From Fidelibacterota bacterium (GTDB lineage Bacteria; Fidelibacterota; Marinisomatia; SCGC-AAA003-L08; TS1B11), in the NCBI GenBank assembly GCA_004124875.1, contig SCKJ01000002.1, forward strand, positions 124,001 to 188,000: a stretch of 64,000 nucleotides of DNA, written 5' to 3'. Under the pieces are notes generated by a model. It searched no databases. It saw nothing but the letters and a program-made list of their open reading frames with translations, and was not told where the DNA came from. Of this stretch, positions 15,969-25,411 are shown piece after piece. Positions within the stretch are counted from its first letter, which is position 1. Each line of letters begins with the position of its first letter. The position numbers and the translations under genes are program-made.

Positions 15969-17011
15969 CAGATCAGGAGCGCATCCAGGCTATCGATTCG
16001 ACGATAACCTACATTGACCGCCAATTCGGAAAAGGCTCCCTGATGCGCTTGGGAGATCAGCCGCTCAGAAAAGTGGCCTGTATTTCAACCGGTTCGCTGG
16101 CGCTGGACGCCGCTCTGGGCATCGGCGGCATTGCCAGGGGGCGGGTCACTGAAATATTCGGGCCGGAATCTTCAGGCAAAACGACCCTGACGCTCCATAT
16201 TATCGCGGAGGCCCAGAAAACGGGCGGTTATGCCGCCTTTATCGATGCAGAGCACGCCCTCGACCCCATTTATGCCCAACGTCTCGGCGTCGATATCAAG
16301 AACCTGCTCATTTCCCAGCCCGACACGGGTGAGCAGGCGCTGGAGATCACCGAAGCCCTCGTGCGCAGCAATGCGATCGATGTCGTCGTCATCGATTCAG
16401 TGGCGGCCCTGGTGCCCAAGGCCGAGCTCGATGGCGAAATGGGCGACACACATGTGGGTCTGCAGGCGCGCCTGATGAGCCAGGCTCTGCGAAAATTGAC
16501 GGGCGCCGTGTCGAAATCCCACACCTCCGTGGTGTTCATCAATCAGATCCGCGAAAAAATCGGCGTCATGTATGGCAATCCGGAAACCACGCCCGGTGGC
16601 CGCGCCCTGAAATTTTATGCCACCATGCGCCTGGATATCCGCCGCATTGCCACTTTAAAGGAAGGCGATGTGCCGGTGGGCAACCGGACGCGTGTTAAAG
16701 TGGTCAAGAACAAGCTGGCGCCGCCGTTCAAGCAGGCGGAGTTTGACATCATGTTCGGCGAGGGTATCTCCTATGAAGGGGACCTGCTCGACATCGGCCT
16801 GGAGGCGGACGTCATTCAAAAAAGCGGGTCCTGGTATTCCTACGGCGACACACGGCTGGGTCAGGGCCGGGAAAATTCGAAGCAGCTCCTGAGAGAACAA
16901 GTTGAAATGCGCGATAAGATCGCCGTCGAAGTGCGCAACTACCTGGGCCTCAACGACCTGCTCCCGGAAGATGAGAATGGGCAGGAGGAACCGGAGACGG
17001 AGAAGGCTTGA
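15965..17011 (+). CDS. recA: Recombinase RecA
   Basis: 348 residues, normal length. Walker [10 protein letters not shown], the [10 protein letters not shown] motif, Walker B region [11 protein letters not shown] and loop L2 context ([10 protein letters not shown]) are all intact. The short acidic C-terminus is typical. It catalyses strand exchange and LexA cleavage. Start overlaps thpR (ATGA) and recX follows closely. I see no LexA-type box upstream, as expected for a gene inside an operon. Confidence 0.98.
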   Translation: MTDQERIQAIDSTITYIDRQFGKGSLMRLGDQPLRKVACISTGSLALDAALGIGGIARGRVTEIFGPESSGKTTLTLHIIAEAQKTGGYAAFIDAEHALDPIYAQRLGVDIKNLLISQPDTGEQALEITEALVRSNAIDVVVIDSVAALVPKAELDGEMGDTHVGLQARLMSQALRKLTGAVSKSHTSVVFINQIREKIGVMYGNPETTPGGRALKFYATMRLDIRRIATLKEGDVPVGNRTRVKVVKNKLAPPFKQAEFDIMFGEGISYEGDLLDIGLEADVIQKSGSWYSYGDTRLGQGRENSKQLLREQVEMRDKIAVEVRNYLGLNDLLPEDENGQEEPETEKA

Positions 17012-17033
17012 CCCCCTGCGAGAGCGCCCTGTC

Positions 17034-17516
17034 ATGGTGAAGCCGGGCCCGGCCGTGGACCAGCGCCAAAAGGCGAGGGACGCGGCCTTTCGATTGTTGG
17101 CCGTCCGGGCCCGCAGCCGCAGGGAGCTGCGCGAACGGCTAAAGCAGAAGGGGTTCGACGCTGAGCTCATTGACGCCACGCTGGACGATTTGCAGGAGAA
17201 AGGCTATCAATCCGACGAAGATTTCGCCCGCCAATATGCCGGTGAAAAATGGCGCAACGCCAAATGGGGACCATCGCGGCTGCGGGCAGCCCTGGCCAGC
17301 AAAGGCATCGAGTGGTCACTGGCCGACCGCATCACCCGGGAAATTGTGGGCGAAGACGATCTATTTGAGATGGTGATGCCGCTGGCCGAGAAACGGTGGC
17401 GAACGAGCGCAGGGTTGCCCATACGGAAGCGCAAGCAGAGACTCATCGGATTTCTCCAGCGCCGGGGGTACAGTTGGGACGTCATTGGTCCGGTACTGGA
17501 AAAATTGCAGTCATAA
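17034..17516 (+). CDS. recX: RecA regulator RecX
   Basis: 160 residues from ATG 17034, 22 bases after recA. The longer frame starting inside recA is rejected. Helical repeat features of RecX are clear: A-F-R-L-L-A-V-R-A-R-S-R-R-E-L-R-E-R-L-K-Q-K-G at the start, then L-Q-E-K-G-Y-Q-S-D-E-D-F-A-R and a C-terminal R-R-G-Y-S-W-D-V-I. RecX inhibits RecA filament growth. Confidence 0.93.
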   Translation: MVKPGPAVDQRQKARDAAFRLLAVRARSRRELRERLKQKGFDAELIDATLDDLQEKGYQSDEDFARQYAGEKWRNAKWGPSRLRAALASKGIEWSLADRITREIVGEDDLFEMVMPLAEKRWRTSAGLPIRKRKQRLIGFLQRRGYSWDVIGPVLEKLQS

Positions 17517-17596
17517 AGTCCGGCCGGGTGTTGCCGTCGCTCCTGCGGTGTTTAACTTCACCCCTTTAAGAGATTACCCATCCACCCGTTAGGCCC

Positions 17597-20218
17597 ATGA
17601 AAAGCAGCAAACAGATACGGCAGGAATTCATCGATTTTTTCAAGGATAAGGGCCATACTTTTGTCCGCTCGAGTCCTGTCGTGCCTCTGGATGACCCCAC
17701 CCTGCTGTTTACCAACGCCGGGATGAATCAGTTCAAGCCGATTTTCATGGGCGAGAGCAAAGCAGACCAGCCACGGGCCGTCAACAGCCAGAAGTGCATT
17801 CGCGTATCGGGCAAGCATAACGATCTGGAAGAGGTGGGAGTCGACCACTATCACCACACGTTTTTTGAGATGCTCGGCAACTGGTCGTTCGGTGACTACT
17901 ACAAAAAGGAAGCCATCACCTGGGCCTGGGAATTGCTGACGGAGGTCTGGGGATTTGACGAGCGGCGGCTGTGGGCCACGGTGTACGAGACCGATGACGA
18001 GGCCGCCCAGCTGTGGCTTGAGCAGACCGGCATCGGAGCCGAGCGGGTGCTGCGCTTTGGCGCCAAGGAGAATTTCTGGGAAATGGGCGCCACCGGCCCT
18101 TGCGGTCCCTGCTCGGAAATTCACTATTATATCGGTGACGACCTGGGCAACATGGATGCCTCCGGGGTCAATGCCAGTGAGGAGTACCGCGAAATCTGGA
18201 ACCTCGTGTTCATCCAGCACAACCGCCTGGCCGATGGCACTCTTGAGGACCTGCCGCAAAAACATGTAGACACCGGCGCCGGCCTCGAGCGCATTGTGGG
18301 GGTGTTGCAAGGCGTCTCATCCAACTATGCCACCGACCTGTTTACGCCCCTGATTGAGGAGGTCGTCAGCCTTACCGGCAAACCGTACAGCGAGGGCGAG
18401 TCCGGCACACCCCATCGCGTTATTGCCGACCATGTGCGCATGATCGCCTTCTCCCTGGCCGATGGGGCCATGCCCTCCAATGAAGGCCGCGGCTATGTGG
18501 TGCGGCGCATCTTGCGGCGGGCGGCACGATTCGGCAGGATGCTTGAGCAGCACGAGCCGTTCATCTATCGTCTGGTCGACACCCTGGTGGAGGTGATGGG
18601 GGCGGCTTACCCGGAGCTCGCCGAGCGCAAGGAGCATGTGAAAAAGGTGATTGAAGCCGAGGAGGCCGCCTTTAGCGAAACTCTCGACCGTGGACTGGAG
18701 ATTTTCAGCGCCATGACGCAGGCGATGAAGCCCGGCGACACCTTGCCGGGGGCTGAGGTGTTCAAGCTATACGATACGTTTGGCTTTCCCGCCGATCTCA
18801 CCGCCCTCATGGCCCGCGAGCGCGACCTGGAGGTCGATATGGCTGGCTTTGATGCCGCCATGGCGCAGCAGCGCGAACGGGCCCGCGCCGGTGGCAGCCG
18901 TACGGCGGAGCAGGAGCAGGTGGCCTGGACCACGGTGCATGAGGGGATTGGCACCGAATTCCTGGGGTACGAAACGACCAGCGCCACTGCAAAACTGAGG
19001 CGCTACCGGCCGATGGGTGAAGAATTGTACGAAGTTATCCTCGACCAGACTCCGTTCTACGCCGAGTCGGGGGGCCAGGTCGGCGACACCGGTTCTCTGC
19101 GCGGCGACGGCCTCGTATTGGATGTGATCGACACCCGCAAGGCCGCCGTTGAAGGCCACGAGGAGATTGTCCACCACTGCATTCTCGCTGAGGGAAAATT
19201 GGATGGCGGCGCGACCCTTGATGCGGAGGTAGATGCGGCCCGGCGGCAGGCGATCCGCCTCAACCACACGGCCACGCACCTGATGCACAAGGCGCTCAAA
19301 GTTGTGCTGGGCGGCCATGTGCAGCAGGCCGGATCACTGGTCGATGCGGTCAGGCTGCGGTTCGATTTCACGCACTACGAAAAAATGACGCCAGATCAGA
19401 AAAAGGAAATTGAAGCGCTGGTCAACGGGATCATACGTGACAACAGCGCCGTGTCGGCCACGGAAATGCCGTTTGACGAGGCCAGGGCGACTGGGGCGGT
19501 GGCCATGTTCGGGGAAAAGTACGGCGACCGGGTGCGGGTTATCGATGTGCCGGGCTTCAGCAAGGAGCTGTGCGGCGGCACCCATGTGGACCGCACCGGC
19601 GATATTGGCGCGTTCAAGATCGTTTCGGAATCGGCCCTCGCCTCAGGCGTGCGGCGCATTGAAGCGGTGACCGGCGCAGGGGCGCTGGCACACGCGCAGG
19701 TCCAGGCCGAACTCATTGCCGGTCTGTCGGGGCAGCTCAATGTATCGCCGGACCAGATTGCCGAGCGGATGGAAAGCCAACGCCTGCAGATCAAGGAGTT
19801 GCAGCAAAAGGTAAAGGCCGCTACGGGCGTGTCAAGCGCTGACCTGCTCAAAGAGATTCTGGGGCGCGCCACAGATGTCGGCGGTGTCACCCTGATTACC
19901 GAAAAGGTTGCCGCCGGGGATATGGACGCGTTCAAGGATTTGGCCGTCGCTCTTAAACAGCGCCTGGGATCGGGCGTGGTCGTGCTGGGGAGCATCATCG
20001 ATGGCAAGCCCAACCTGGTGGTGGCCGTCAGCGATGACCTGAAGGCATCCGTTCCGGCCGGCGAATTTATCAAAGTCGTCGCCGGCAAGCTCAAAGGGGG
20101 CGGCGGCGGGTCACCCATTCTGGCCACGGCGGGCGGGAAAGACGCCACGCTGATGGATGGCGCGCTGGCCAAGGTGCCGCAGCTGCTGGCGGCCTATCTC
20201 GCAAAAGGCGGCGCATGA
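17597..20218 (+). CDS. alaS: Alanyl-tRNA synthetase
   Basis: 873 residues, full family length. The class II catalytic domain starts the protein (F-I-D-F-F-K-D-K-G-H-T-F-V-R-S-S-P). The editing domain has H-T-A-T-H and C-G-G-T-H zinc ligands. The C-terminal C-Ala domain has G-G-G-G-G-S-P. Start ATG 17597 is 80 bases after recX. The stop overlaps gcvPB (ATGA). Confidence 0.98.
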   Translation: MKSSKQIRQEFIDFFKDKGHTFVRSSPVVPLDDPTLLFTNAGMNQFKPIFMGESKADQPRAVNSQKCIRVSGKHNDLEEVGVDHYHHTFFEMLGNWSFGDYYKKEAITWAWELLTEVWGFDERRLWATVYETDDEAAQLWLEQTGIGAERVLRFGAKENFWEMGATGPCGPCSEIHYYIGDDLGNMDASGVNASEEYREIWNLVFIQHNRLADGTLEDLPQKHVDTGAGLERIVGVLQGVSSNYATDLFTPLIEEVVSLTGKPYSEGESGTPHRVIADHVRMIAFSLADGAMPSNEGRGYVVRRILRRAARFGRMLEQHEPFIYRLVDTLVEVMGAAYPELAERKEHVKKVIEAEEAAFSETLDRGLEIFSAMTQAMKPGDTLPGAEVFKLYDTFGFPADLTALMARERDLEVDMAGFDAAMAQQRERARAGGSRTAEQEQVAWTTVHEGIGTEFLGYETTSATAKLRRYRPMGEELYEVILDQTPFYAESGGQVGDTGSLRGDGLVLDVIDTRKAAVEGHEEIVHHCILAEGKLDGGATLDAEVDAARRQAIRLNHTATHLMHKALKVVLGGHVQQAGSLVDAVRLRFDFTHYEKMTPDQKKEIEALVNGIIRDNSAVSATEMPFDEARATGAVAMFGEKYGDRVRVIDVPGFSKELCGGTHVDRTGDIGAFKIVSESALASGVRRIEAVTGAGALAHAQVQAELIAGLSGQLNVSPDQIAERMESQRLQIKELQQKVKAATGVSSADLLKEILGRATDVGGVTLITEKVAAGDMDAFKDLAVALKQRLGSGVVVLGSIIDGKPNLVVAVSDDLKASVPAGEFIKVVAGKLKGGGGGSPILATAGGKDATLMDGALAKVPQLLAAYLAKGGA

Positions 20219-21681
20219 CCGCCACCCACAACGCGACGCTGCCCATCTTTGCCAGGTCTGTGCCGGGGCGCATCGGGCACAAACTGCCCAGTGGGGACGT
20301 GCCGGCCACCGAACCCACATCGGTCTTGAAGCGGCACATGCTCAGGCAACAGGCCGCCCACCTGCCGGAGGTTTCCGAGCCGGAAGTCGTGCGGCACTAC
20401 GTCACGCTGTCGACCCGCAATCATCATATCGACAAGGACATTTATCCCCTGGGCAGTTGCACAATGAAGTACAATCCCAAAATAAATGACGCCGTGGCGG
20501 AGCTGCCTGGATTCGCCCAGCTGCACCCGTTGCAGGGGGAGGGGCAAATTCAGGGGGCGCTGGAACTGATGTTTCATCTGGAGCAAGCCCTAAAGGCCAT
20601 GACCGGCATGCACAGTTTTACCCTGCAACCGCCGGCCGGCTCGTCCGGCGAGTTGGTGGGTGTGCTGATGATGCGCCGCTACCATCAAGCCCGAGATGAC
20701 GACAGAAAGGTTATCGTGATCCCCGATTCGGCCCACGGCACCAATCCGGCCAGTGTCGTCATGGCAGGTTACCAGACCGTTAAAGTGGCGACAGATGACA
20801 GGGGCCGGGTCGATCTGGCCGACCTGCGGTCAAAACTCTCTTCCGAAGTGGCCGGCATGATGCTGACCCAACCCAACACCCTCGGCCTGTTTGAAGATCA
20901 CATCGAGACCATTGCGGGCCTGGTGCATGAAGCCGGCGGACTCATGTACATGGACGGCGCGAACCTGAACGCTCTCATCGGCCTCACCCGTCCCGCAGAT
21001 ATGGGCTTTGACATCACCCATATCAATCTGCATAAAACTTTTTCCACCCCGCATGGCGGCGGCGGTCCCGGCTCCGGACCCATTGGGGTGACCCGGCAGT
21101 TGTCGTCCTACCTGCCGGCTCCGAGGGTGGCGCAAGATATCAGCGGTGTCTATCGCTGGGATGAGGGCCAGGCTGAGAGCATCGGCCGGGTGCATGGCCA
21201 TTTCGGAAATTTCGGCATGCTGGTACGGGCCTACGCTTACATCCTGGCGCTGGGCGGCGATGGGCTGGCGAACATGTCCCGCCGGGCCGTGTTGAACGCC
21301 AACTACCTCAAATCGACCCTCACCGACATTTACGATCTGCCTTACGGCGATGGCACGATGCACGAATTTGTGCTGTCGGGGCGGCGGCAGAAAGAGCGCG
21401 GCATCAAGACGCTGGACATCGCCAAGAAGTTGCTCGACTACGGCGTGCACGCGCCCACCGTCTATTTTCCGTTGGTGGTGCCGGAAGCGCTGATGATCGA
21501 GCCGACGGAATCCGAAACCAGAAGCACCCTCGACCGCTTCAGCGCTATTTTGAGGGAAATTGACGGGCTGGTGGATTCGGATCCCGACGGCATTCGTGCT
21601 GCCCCGCGCAACACGCCCGTGCGCCGCCTGGATGAAACCACCGCCAACCGCGAACTTGACGTCCACTGGATGGCCGAGTGA
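20215..21681 (+). CDS. gcvPB: Glycine dehydrogenase (decarboxylating) subunit 2
   Basis: 488 residues, the size of the C-terminal half in two-subunit P-proteins. The PLP-lysine context H-I-N-L-H-K-T-F-S-T-P-H-G-G-G-G-P-G-S-G-P is intact. P-protein decarboxylates glycine in the glycine cleavage system. Subunit 1 (gcvPA), gcvT and gcvH are not in this window, so this half is separated from its partner. Overlaps alaS by ATGA. No glycine riboswitch is seen upstream. Confidence 0.95.
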   Translation: MTATHNATLPIFARSVPGRIGHKLPSGDVPATEPTSVLKRHMLRQQAAHLPEVSEPEVVRHYVTLSTRNHHIDKDIYPLGSCTMKYNPKINDAVAELPGFAQLHPLQGEGQIQGALELMFHLEQALKAMTGMHSFTLQPPAGSSGELVGVLMMRRYHQARDDDRKVIVIPDSAHGTNPASVVMAGYQTVKVATDDRGRVDLADLRSKLSSEVAGMMLTQPNTLGLFEDHIETIAGLVHEAGGLMYMDGANLNALIGLTRPADMGFDITHINLHKTFSTPHGGGGPGSGPIGVTRQLSSYLPAPRVAQDISGVYRWDEGQAESIGRVHGHFGNFGMLVRAYAYILALGGDGLANMSRRAVLNANYLKSTLTDIYDLPYGDGTMHEFVLSGRRQKERGIKTLDIAKKLLDYGVHAPTVYFPLVVPEALMIEPTESETRSTLDRFSAILREIDGLVDSDPDGIRAAPRNTPVRRLDETTANRELDVHWMAE

Positions 21682-21754
21682 CACATTGTCTTGCCGCTCG
21701 CAGGTTGTGGCGGGTTATATTTGAACTTCCCAATCGCCGGATTAAAGCACAAAT

Positions 21755-21788
21755 GGAGGGCTATCCGCGTGGCGGATAAGTTACGATG
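21755..21788 (+). promoter_or_regulatory. Hairpin between Shine-Dalgarno and start codon of ridA
   Basis: GGAGGG at 21755-21760 is 25 bases from the ATG at 21786, too far for normal initiation. Between them lies a perfect hairpin: TATCCGC (21762-21768), loop GTG, GCGGATA (21772-21778). Folding it out leaves 8 bases between the ribosome site and ATG, the ideal spacing. It could alternatively be an operator. Confidence 0.55.
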
Positions 21789-22172
21789 AGCGGTAGAAAA
21801 ACAGTCCATACCAACCAGGCGCCCGAAGCTATCGGGCCTTATTCCCAGGGGGTGCATAACGACAGTCTGATCTTTACGGCGGGACAGATTCCGCTCGATC
21901 CGCAAAGCAATCGGCTCCTTGATGGTCCTTTTGAGGATCAAGTCCGGCAGGTCTTGAGAAACCTCTCGGGAATCCTTGCCGCGGCGGGCTGCGATCTGGA
22001 TCATGTGCTGAAGTTTACCGTTTACCTTGCCAGCATGGATGATTATGCCGCCTTGAACGACGTGTTCAGCCAGTACTTCCCTGCCGATCCCCCGGCCCGC
22101 TCCGTGATCGAAGTGGCTGCCTTGCCGCTCGGCGCCCGGGTCGAAATTGATGCCATTGCACAGCTGCATTGA
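21786..22172 (+). CDS. ridA: RidA: 2-iminobutanoate/2-iminopropanoate deaminase
   Basis: 128 residues. Family motifs present: A-P-E-A-I-G-P-Y-S-Q-G, F-T-A-G-Q-I-P-L-D-P, V-L-K-F-T-V-Y-L, and C-terminal P-P-A-R-S-V-I-E-V-A-A-L-P-L-G-A with the substrate-binding Arg. RidA hydrolyses reactive enamine/imine intermediates from PLP enzymes. The gene follows gcvPB after a 104-base gap with a hairpin just before the start. Confidence 0.95.
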   Translation: MSGRKTVHTNQAPEAIGPYSQGVHNDSLIFTAGQIPLDPQSNRLLDGPFEDQVRQVLRNLSGILAAAGCDLDHVLKFTVYLASMDDYAALNDVFSQYFPADPPARSVIEVAALPLGARVEIDAIAQLH

Positions 22173-22200
22173 TGGCCACGGTAAACATTAAAGTGGGGCG

Positions 22201-22623
22201 ATGATCAAGCTGGCCCTGCTTATCGCCGCGCTGTCCGCATCGGCGTTGGGGCAAACCGGTGAAAAGGAAAGCGAAACCAGGCCACCCAATCCGCGCCTGG
22301 CGCTTGTGGCCGGGCTTATTCCAGGCGGTGGGCAACTCTATAACCGGCGCTGGCTCAAGGCCATTTTCTTTGCCGGGGCCGAAGCATATTACTTAAGCCA
22401 GTGGGAGACCAATAGGAATAGCTATCGTGATTGCGTGGAGACATCTGGCGTTTCCTGCAACGGTGACTTGGAGCGGCGCAATAAATTTGCCTGGTGGGTC
22501 GGCATTTATTATGTCATGGGCATGGTCGAGGCGTATGTCGACGCCCATCTGATCACTTTCCCGGAAGAGACCGTTGAGCCGGCCGGGGACATACCCGCCA
22601 CCCAATTTCAGGAGTTACAATGA
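22201..22623 (+). CDS. DUF5683-type membrane protein
   Basis: 140 residues. A signal-like N-terminus (L-A-L-L-I-A-A-L-S-A-S-A-L-G-Q) is followed by P-N-P-R-L-A-L-V-A-G-L-I-P-G-G-G-Q-L-Y-N-R-R-W-L-K-A, the recognisable DUF5683 core. A hydrophobic segment and A-Y-V-D-A-H-L follow. The family is common in FCB-group genomes and has no known function. Stop overlaps the transporter start (ATGA). Confidence 0.75.
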   Translation: MIKLALLIAALSASALGQTGEKESETRPPNPRLALVAGLIPGGGQLYNRRWLKAIFFAGAEAYYLSQWETNRNSYRDCVETSGVSCNGDLERRNKFAWWVGIYYVMGMVEAYVDAHLITFPEETVEPAGDIPATQFQELQ

Positions 22624-23978
22624 ATCAACCGCGTGAACGTTGGAGCAGCAAGACCGGCTTTATCCTGGCCGCCGCCGGTTCGGCCGTGGGGCTGGGCAAT
22701 ATCTGGAAATTTCCCCACATGGCCGGCCAGCACGGAGGCGCCGCCTTTACGCTGGTCTACCTGGTCTGCATCGTGGTAGTGGGGATGCCTATCCTGCTGG
22801 CGGAGTTCTCCATGGGGCGCAGCACCCAGCGCAATCCGGTGGGCGCCTTCGCCAAGTTGGCCGGCAATAACAACTGGAAGTGGGTGGGACTGCTGGGGGT
22901 CGCCTCCGCATTCGTCATCCTCTCCTTCTACAGCGTCATCGGTGGATGGGCCATCAAATACTCCTGGATGGCGCTCAGCGGGCAATTTGCCGCCAATGCG
23001 GCGACGCCGGATGGACCGCAACTGGCGTATGACGCCTTCATTTCCAAGCCGGTAGAGCCTATACTATGGCACCTGGCATTTATGGGCATGTGCGTGTTGG
23101 TCATTGTGCGCGGCATTAAAAGCGGCATTGAAAAGACAAGCAAGACCCTCATGCCGGTGCTGCTGGTCATCCTGCTCATCCTCGTGGTGCGGGGTTTGAC
23201 TCTTGAAGGGGCCGGGGAAGGGCTGAGATTCCTGTTTGAGCCGAAATGGGGCGATCTGGATGTGCAGGGTGTGGCCTTGGCCCTGGGACACTCTTTCTTT
23301 ACCATCAGTCTCGGCATGGGCACCATGATCACCTATGGCAGTTATCTCGATAATAAGAGCGATCTCCTGCGGGCGGGTATTTGGGTCGTGGTCCTGGACA
23401 CCGGTATCGCGCTACTGGCCGGCATCGCCATTTTTACGGCCGTATTCGCACTGGGTCAGGATCCTGCCGGAGGTCCCGGTCTCATTTTCGTCGTACTGCC
23501 ATCTCTGTTTCCACTCATGCCGGGCGGCACGTTTTTCGCATTTCTGTTTTTCTCGCTGCTCCTGGTGGCCGCCCTGACCTCCGCCATATCGATATTGGAG
23601 GTGGTGATCACCTACTTCATCGATGAAAAAGGGTGGGGCCGGGTGCGTGCCACGTACACTTTTGGGGGAATCATCGCTGTCGTGGGCATATTTATTTCGC
23701 TCTCCTTTGGCAATTTCAATATCATTGCGCCGTTGACGGACCTCAGTTTTTTCGATTTCATGGATGGCCTGTCATCCAAGTACATGTTGCCTGTGGGCGG
23801 TCTGTTTACGGCCCTGTTCGTCCTGGTCAAGTGGGGCGTGCCTAATTTTATTGAGCACATGAACGTGGGCAGCAGTGGATTTCCGGTACCGGCCAAGGCT
23901 GTGATGGCGGCATTTATCGTTTCGGCGCTGGTGGTCGTCTACATTATATTTGAGTCCGTTATCGACCTGTTCGGGTAA
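22620..23978 (+). CDS. Sodium:neurotransmitter symporter family (SNF/NSS) transporter
   Basis: 452 residues, about 11-12 membrane helices. The first helix region is classical: W-S-S-K-T-G-F-I-L-A-A-A-G-S-A-V-G-L-G-N-I-W-K-F-P, with the sodium-site G-S-A-V-G-L-G-N. M-P-I-L-L-A-E-F-S-M-G-R also fits. Bacterial members (LeuT-like) import amino acids with sodium. The substrate cannot be told from sequence. ATGA overlap suggests coupling to the DUF5683 gene. Confidence 0.93.
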   Translation: MNQPRERWSSKTGFILAAAGSAVGLGNIWKFPHMAGQHGGAAFTLVYLVCIVVVGMPILLAEFSMGRSTQRNPVGAFAKLAGNNNWKWVGLLGVASAFVILSFYSVIGGWAIKYSWMALSGQFAANAATPDGPQLAYDAFISKPVEPILWHLAFMGMCVLVIVRGIKSGIEKTSKTLMPVLLVILLILVVRGLTLEGAGEGLRFLFEPKWGDLDVQGVALALGHSFFTISLGMGTMITYGSYLDNKSDLLRAGIWVVVLDTGIALLAGIAIFTAVFALGQDPAGGPGLIFVVLPSLFPLMPGGTFFAFLFFSLLLVAALTSAISILEVVITYFIDEKGWGRVRATYTFGGIIAVVGIFISLSFGNFNIIAPLTDLSFFDFMDGLSSKYMLPVGGLFTALFVLVKWGVPNFIEHMNVGSSGFPVPAKAVMAAFIVSALVVVYIIFESVIDLFG

Positions 23979-23995
23979 GGAGATAAGTTCGCCCA

Positions 23996-25408
23996 ATGTG
24001 TGGCATTGTCGGCATATACGGTAACCCTGAAGCGGCGACCCTGGCCTACCTGGGCCTCTACGCGCAGCAGCACCGCGGGCAGGAAGGCGCCGGGATTGTG
24101 ACGGTGGACCAGGGCGCCATCCATCGCCATATGGGCGAAGGTCTGGTTTCCGAAGTATTCCACAATCCTGATCTTCTCGACAGTCTCCCCGGCGCATCCG
24201 CCATTGGCCACACCCGATATTCCACCACCGGTGGCATCGGATCGAAAAATGTCGGACCTCTCATGTTCAATGTGCGCGACCGCGCCGTCTCGATTGCGCA
24301 CAACGGCAACCTGATTAACCTGAGCACCATCCGCCACGACCTGCAGGAGCAGGGCGCGCTGTTCCAGACGGCTACGGACACGGAGTTGCTCATCCATCTA
24401 CTGGCCAAAAGCCGCCACGAGAGACTGGTCGATCAGCTGCATGAGGCGCTCCTGCAGGTTGAGGGGGCGTATTCGTTGATGATTCTTTCCGAAGAAGGGC
24501 TTATCGCCGCGCGCGACCCGCAAGGATGGCGTCCGTTTGTCATCGGAAAGTTGGATGACACCTGGGTGTTGGCCTCGGAGACTTGCGCCCTGGACCTGAT
24601 TGGGGCGCAGGAGCTCAGGGAGGTTCAGCCGGGAGAAATCCTGCTCATATCCGAGTCGGGGCTTGAGTCGGTGCATCAGATTCCCGCCGTGCAACCGGCT
24701 CACTGCATCTTTGAGTATATCTATTTTTCGAGGCCCGATTCACGCATTTTCGGCGCCAATGTCGATAAAATGCGCCGGCGGCTGGGCCGGGAGCTGGCCA
24801 GAGAAGCGCCTGCGCCAACGGCCGATATTGTCATTTCGGTGCCCGACTCCAGCAACACCGCGGCCATTGGCTATGCCCAGGAGAGCGGCATCCGGCATGA
24901 AATTGGCCTCATCCGCAACCACTATGTGGGCCGCAGTTTTATCCGGCCACGCCAAAAATTGAGGGACTTGACGGTCAAGTTGAAATTCAATCCTGTGCGG
25001 GGTGTGCTGGAAGACAGGGAAATCGTGCTGGTGGATGACAGCATCGTCCGGGGCACTACCATGAAGACCCTGGTCAAGCTCATCAGGGATGCCGGGGCGA
25101 AGAAAGTCCACGTGCGGATTTCGTCGCCCCCTATCAGAAATTCCTGTTATTTTGGCCTCGATTTTCCGACGCAGAGCGAACTGATTGCCACCCAACAGAC
25201 CGTCGAGGAAGTGGCCCGTTTTCTGGGCGCCGATTCGCTGGCCTATCTATCGCTACAGGGCACGTTGGACGCCATGGACCATGACAGCGATCATTTCTGC
25301 ACCGCCTGTTTTTCCGGCCGCTATCCGCTCGAGGTGAAGGAAATTCCCAGCAAGGATATGTTCGAACTGCCCCTGGAGTCTGTCCCTGTCGTTGTGACGG
25401 CGACGTAA
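23996..25408 (+). CDS. purF: Amidophosphoribosyltransferase
   Basis: 470 residues. It begins M-C-G-I-V-G-I-Y-G, so Cys2 would be the N-terminal nucleophile of the glutaminase domain without a propeptide. The Q-Q-H-R-G-Q-E-G-A-G-I motif follows. The PRPP-binding motif V-L-V-D-D-S-I-V-R-G-T-T is near residue 345. It catalyses the first step of purine synthesis. purL is in the same window at 56189 but in another operon. Confidence 0.97.
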   Translation: MCGIVGIYGNPEAATLAYLGLYAQQHRGQEGAGIVTVDQGAIHRHMGEGLVSEVFHNPDLLDSLPGASAIGHTRYSTTGGIGSKNVGPLMFNVRDRAVSIAHNGNLINLSTIRHDLQEQGALFQTATDTELLIHLLAKSRHERLVDQLHEALLQVEGAYSLMILSEEGLIAARDPQGWRPFVIGKLDDTWVLASETCALDLIGAQELREVQPGEILLISESGLESVHQIPAVQPAHCIFEYIYFSRPDSRIFGANVDKMRRRLGRELAREAPAPTADIVISVPDSSNTAAIGYAQESGIRHEIGLIRNHYVGRSFIRPRQKLRDLTVKLKFNPVRGVLEDREIVLVDDSIVRGTTMKTLVKLIRDAGAKKVHVRISSPPIRNSCYFGLDFPTQSELIATQQTVEEVARFLGADSLAYLSLQGTLDAMDHDSDHFCTACFSGRYPLEVKEIPSKDMFELPLESVPVVVTAT

Positions 25409-25411
25409 CCG

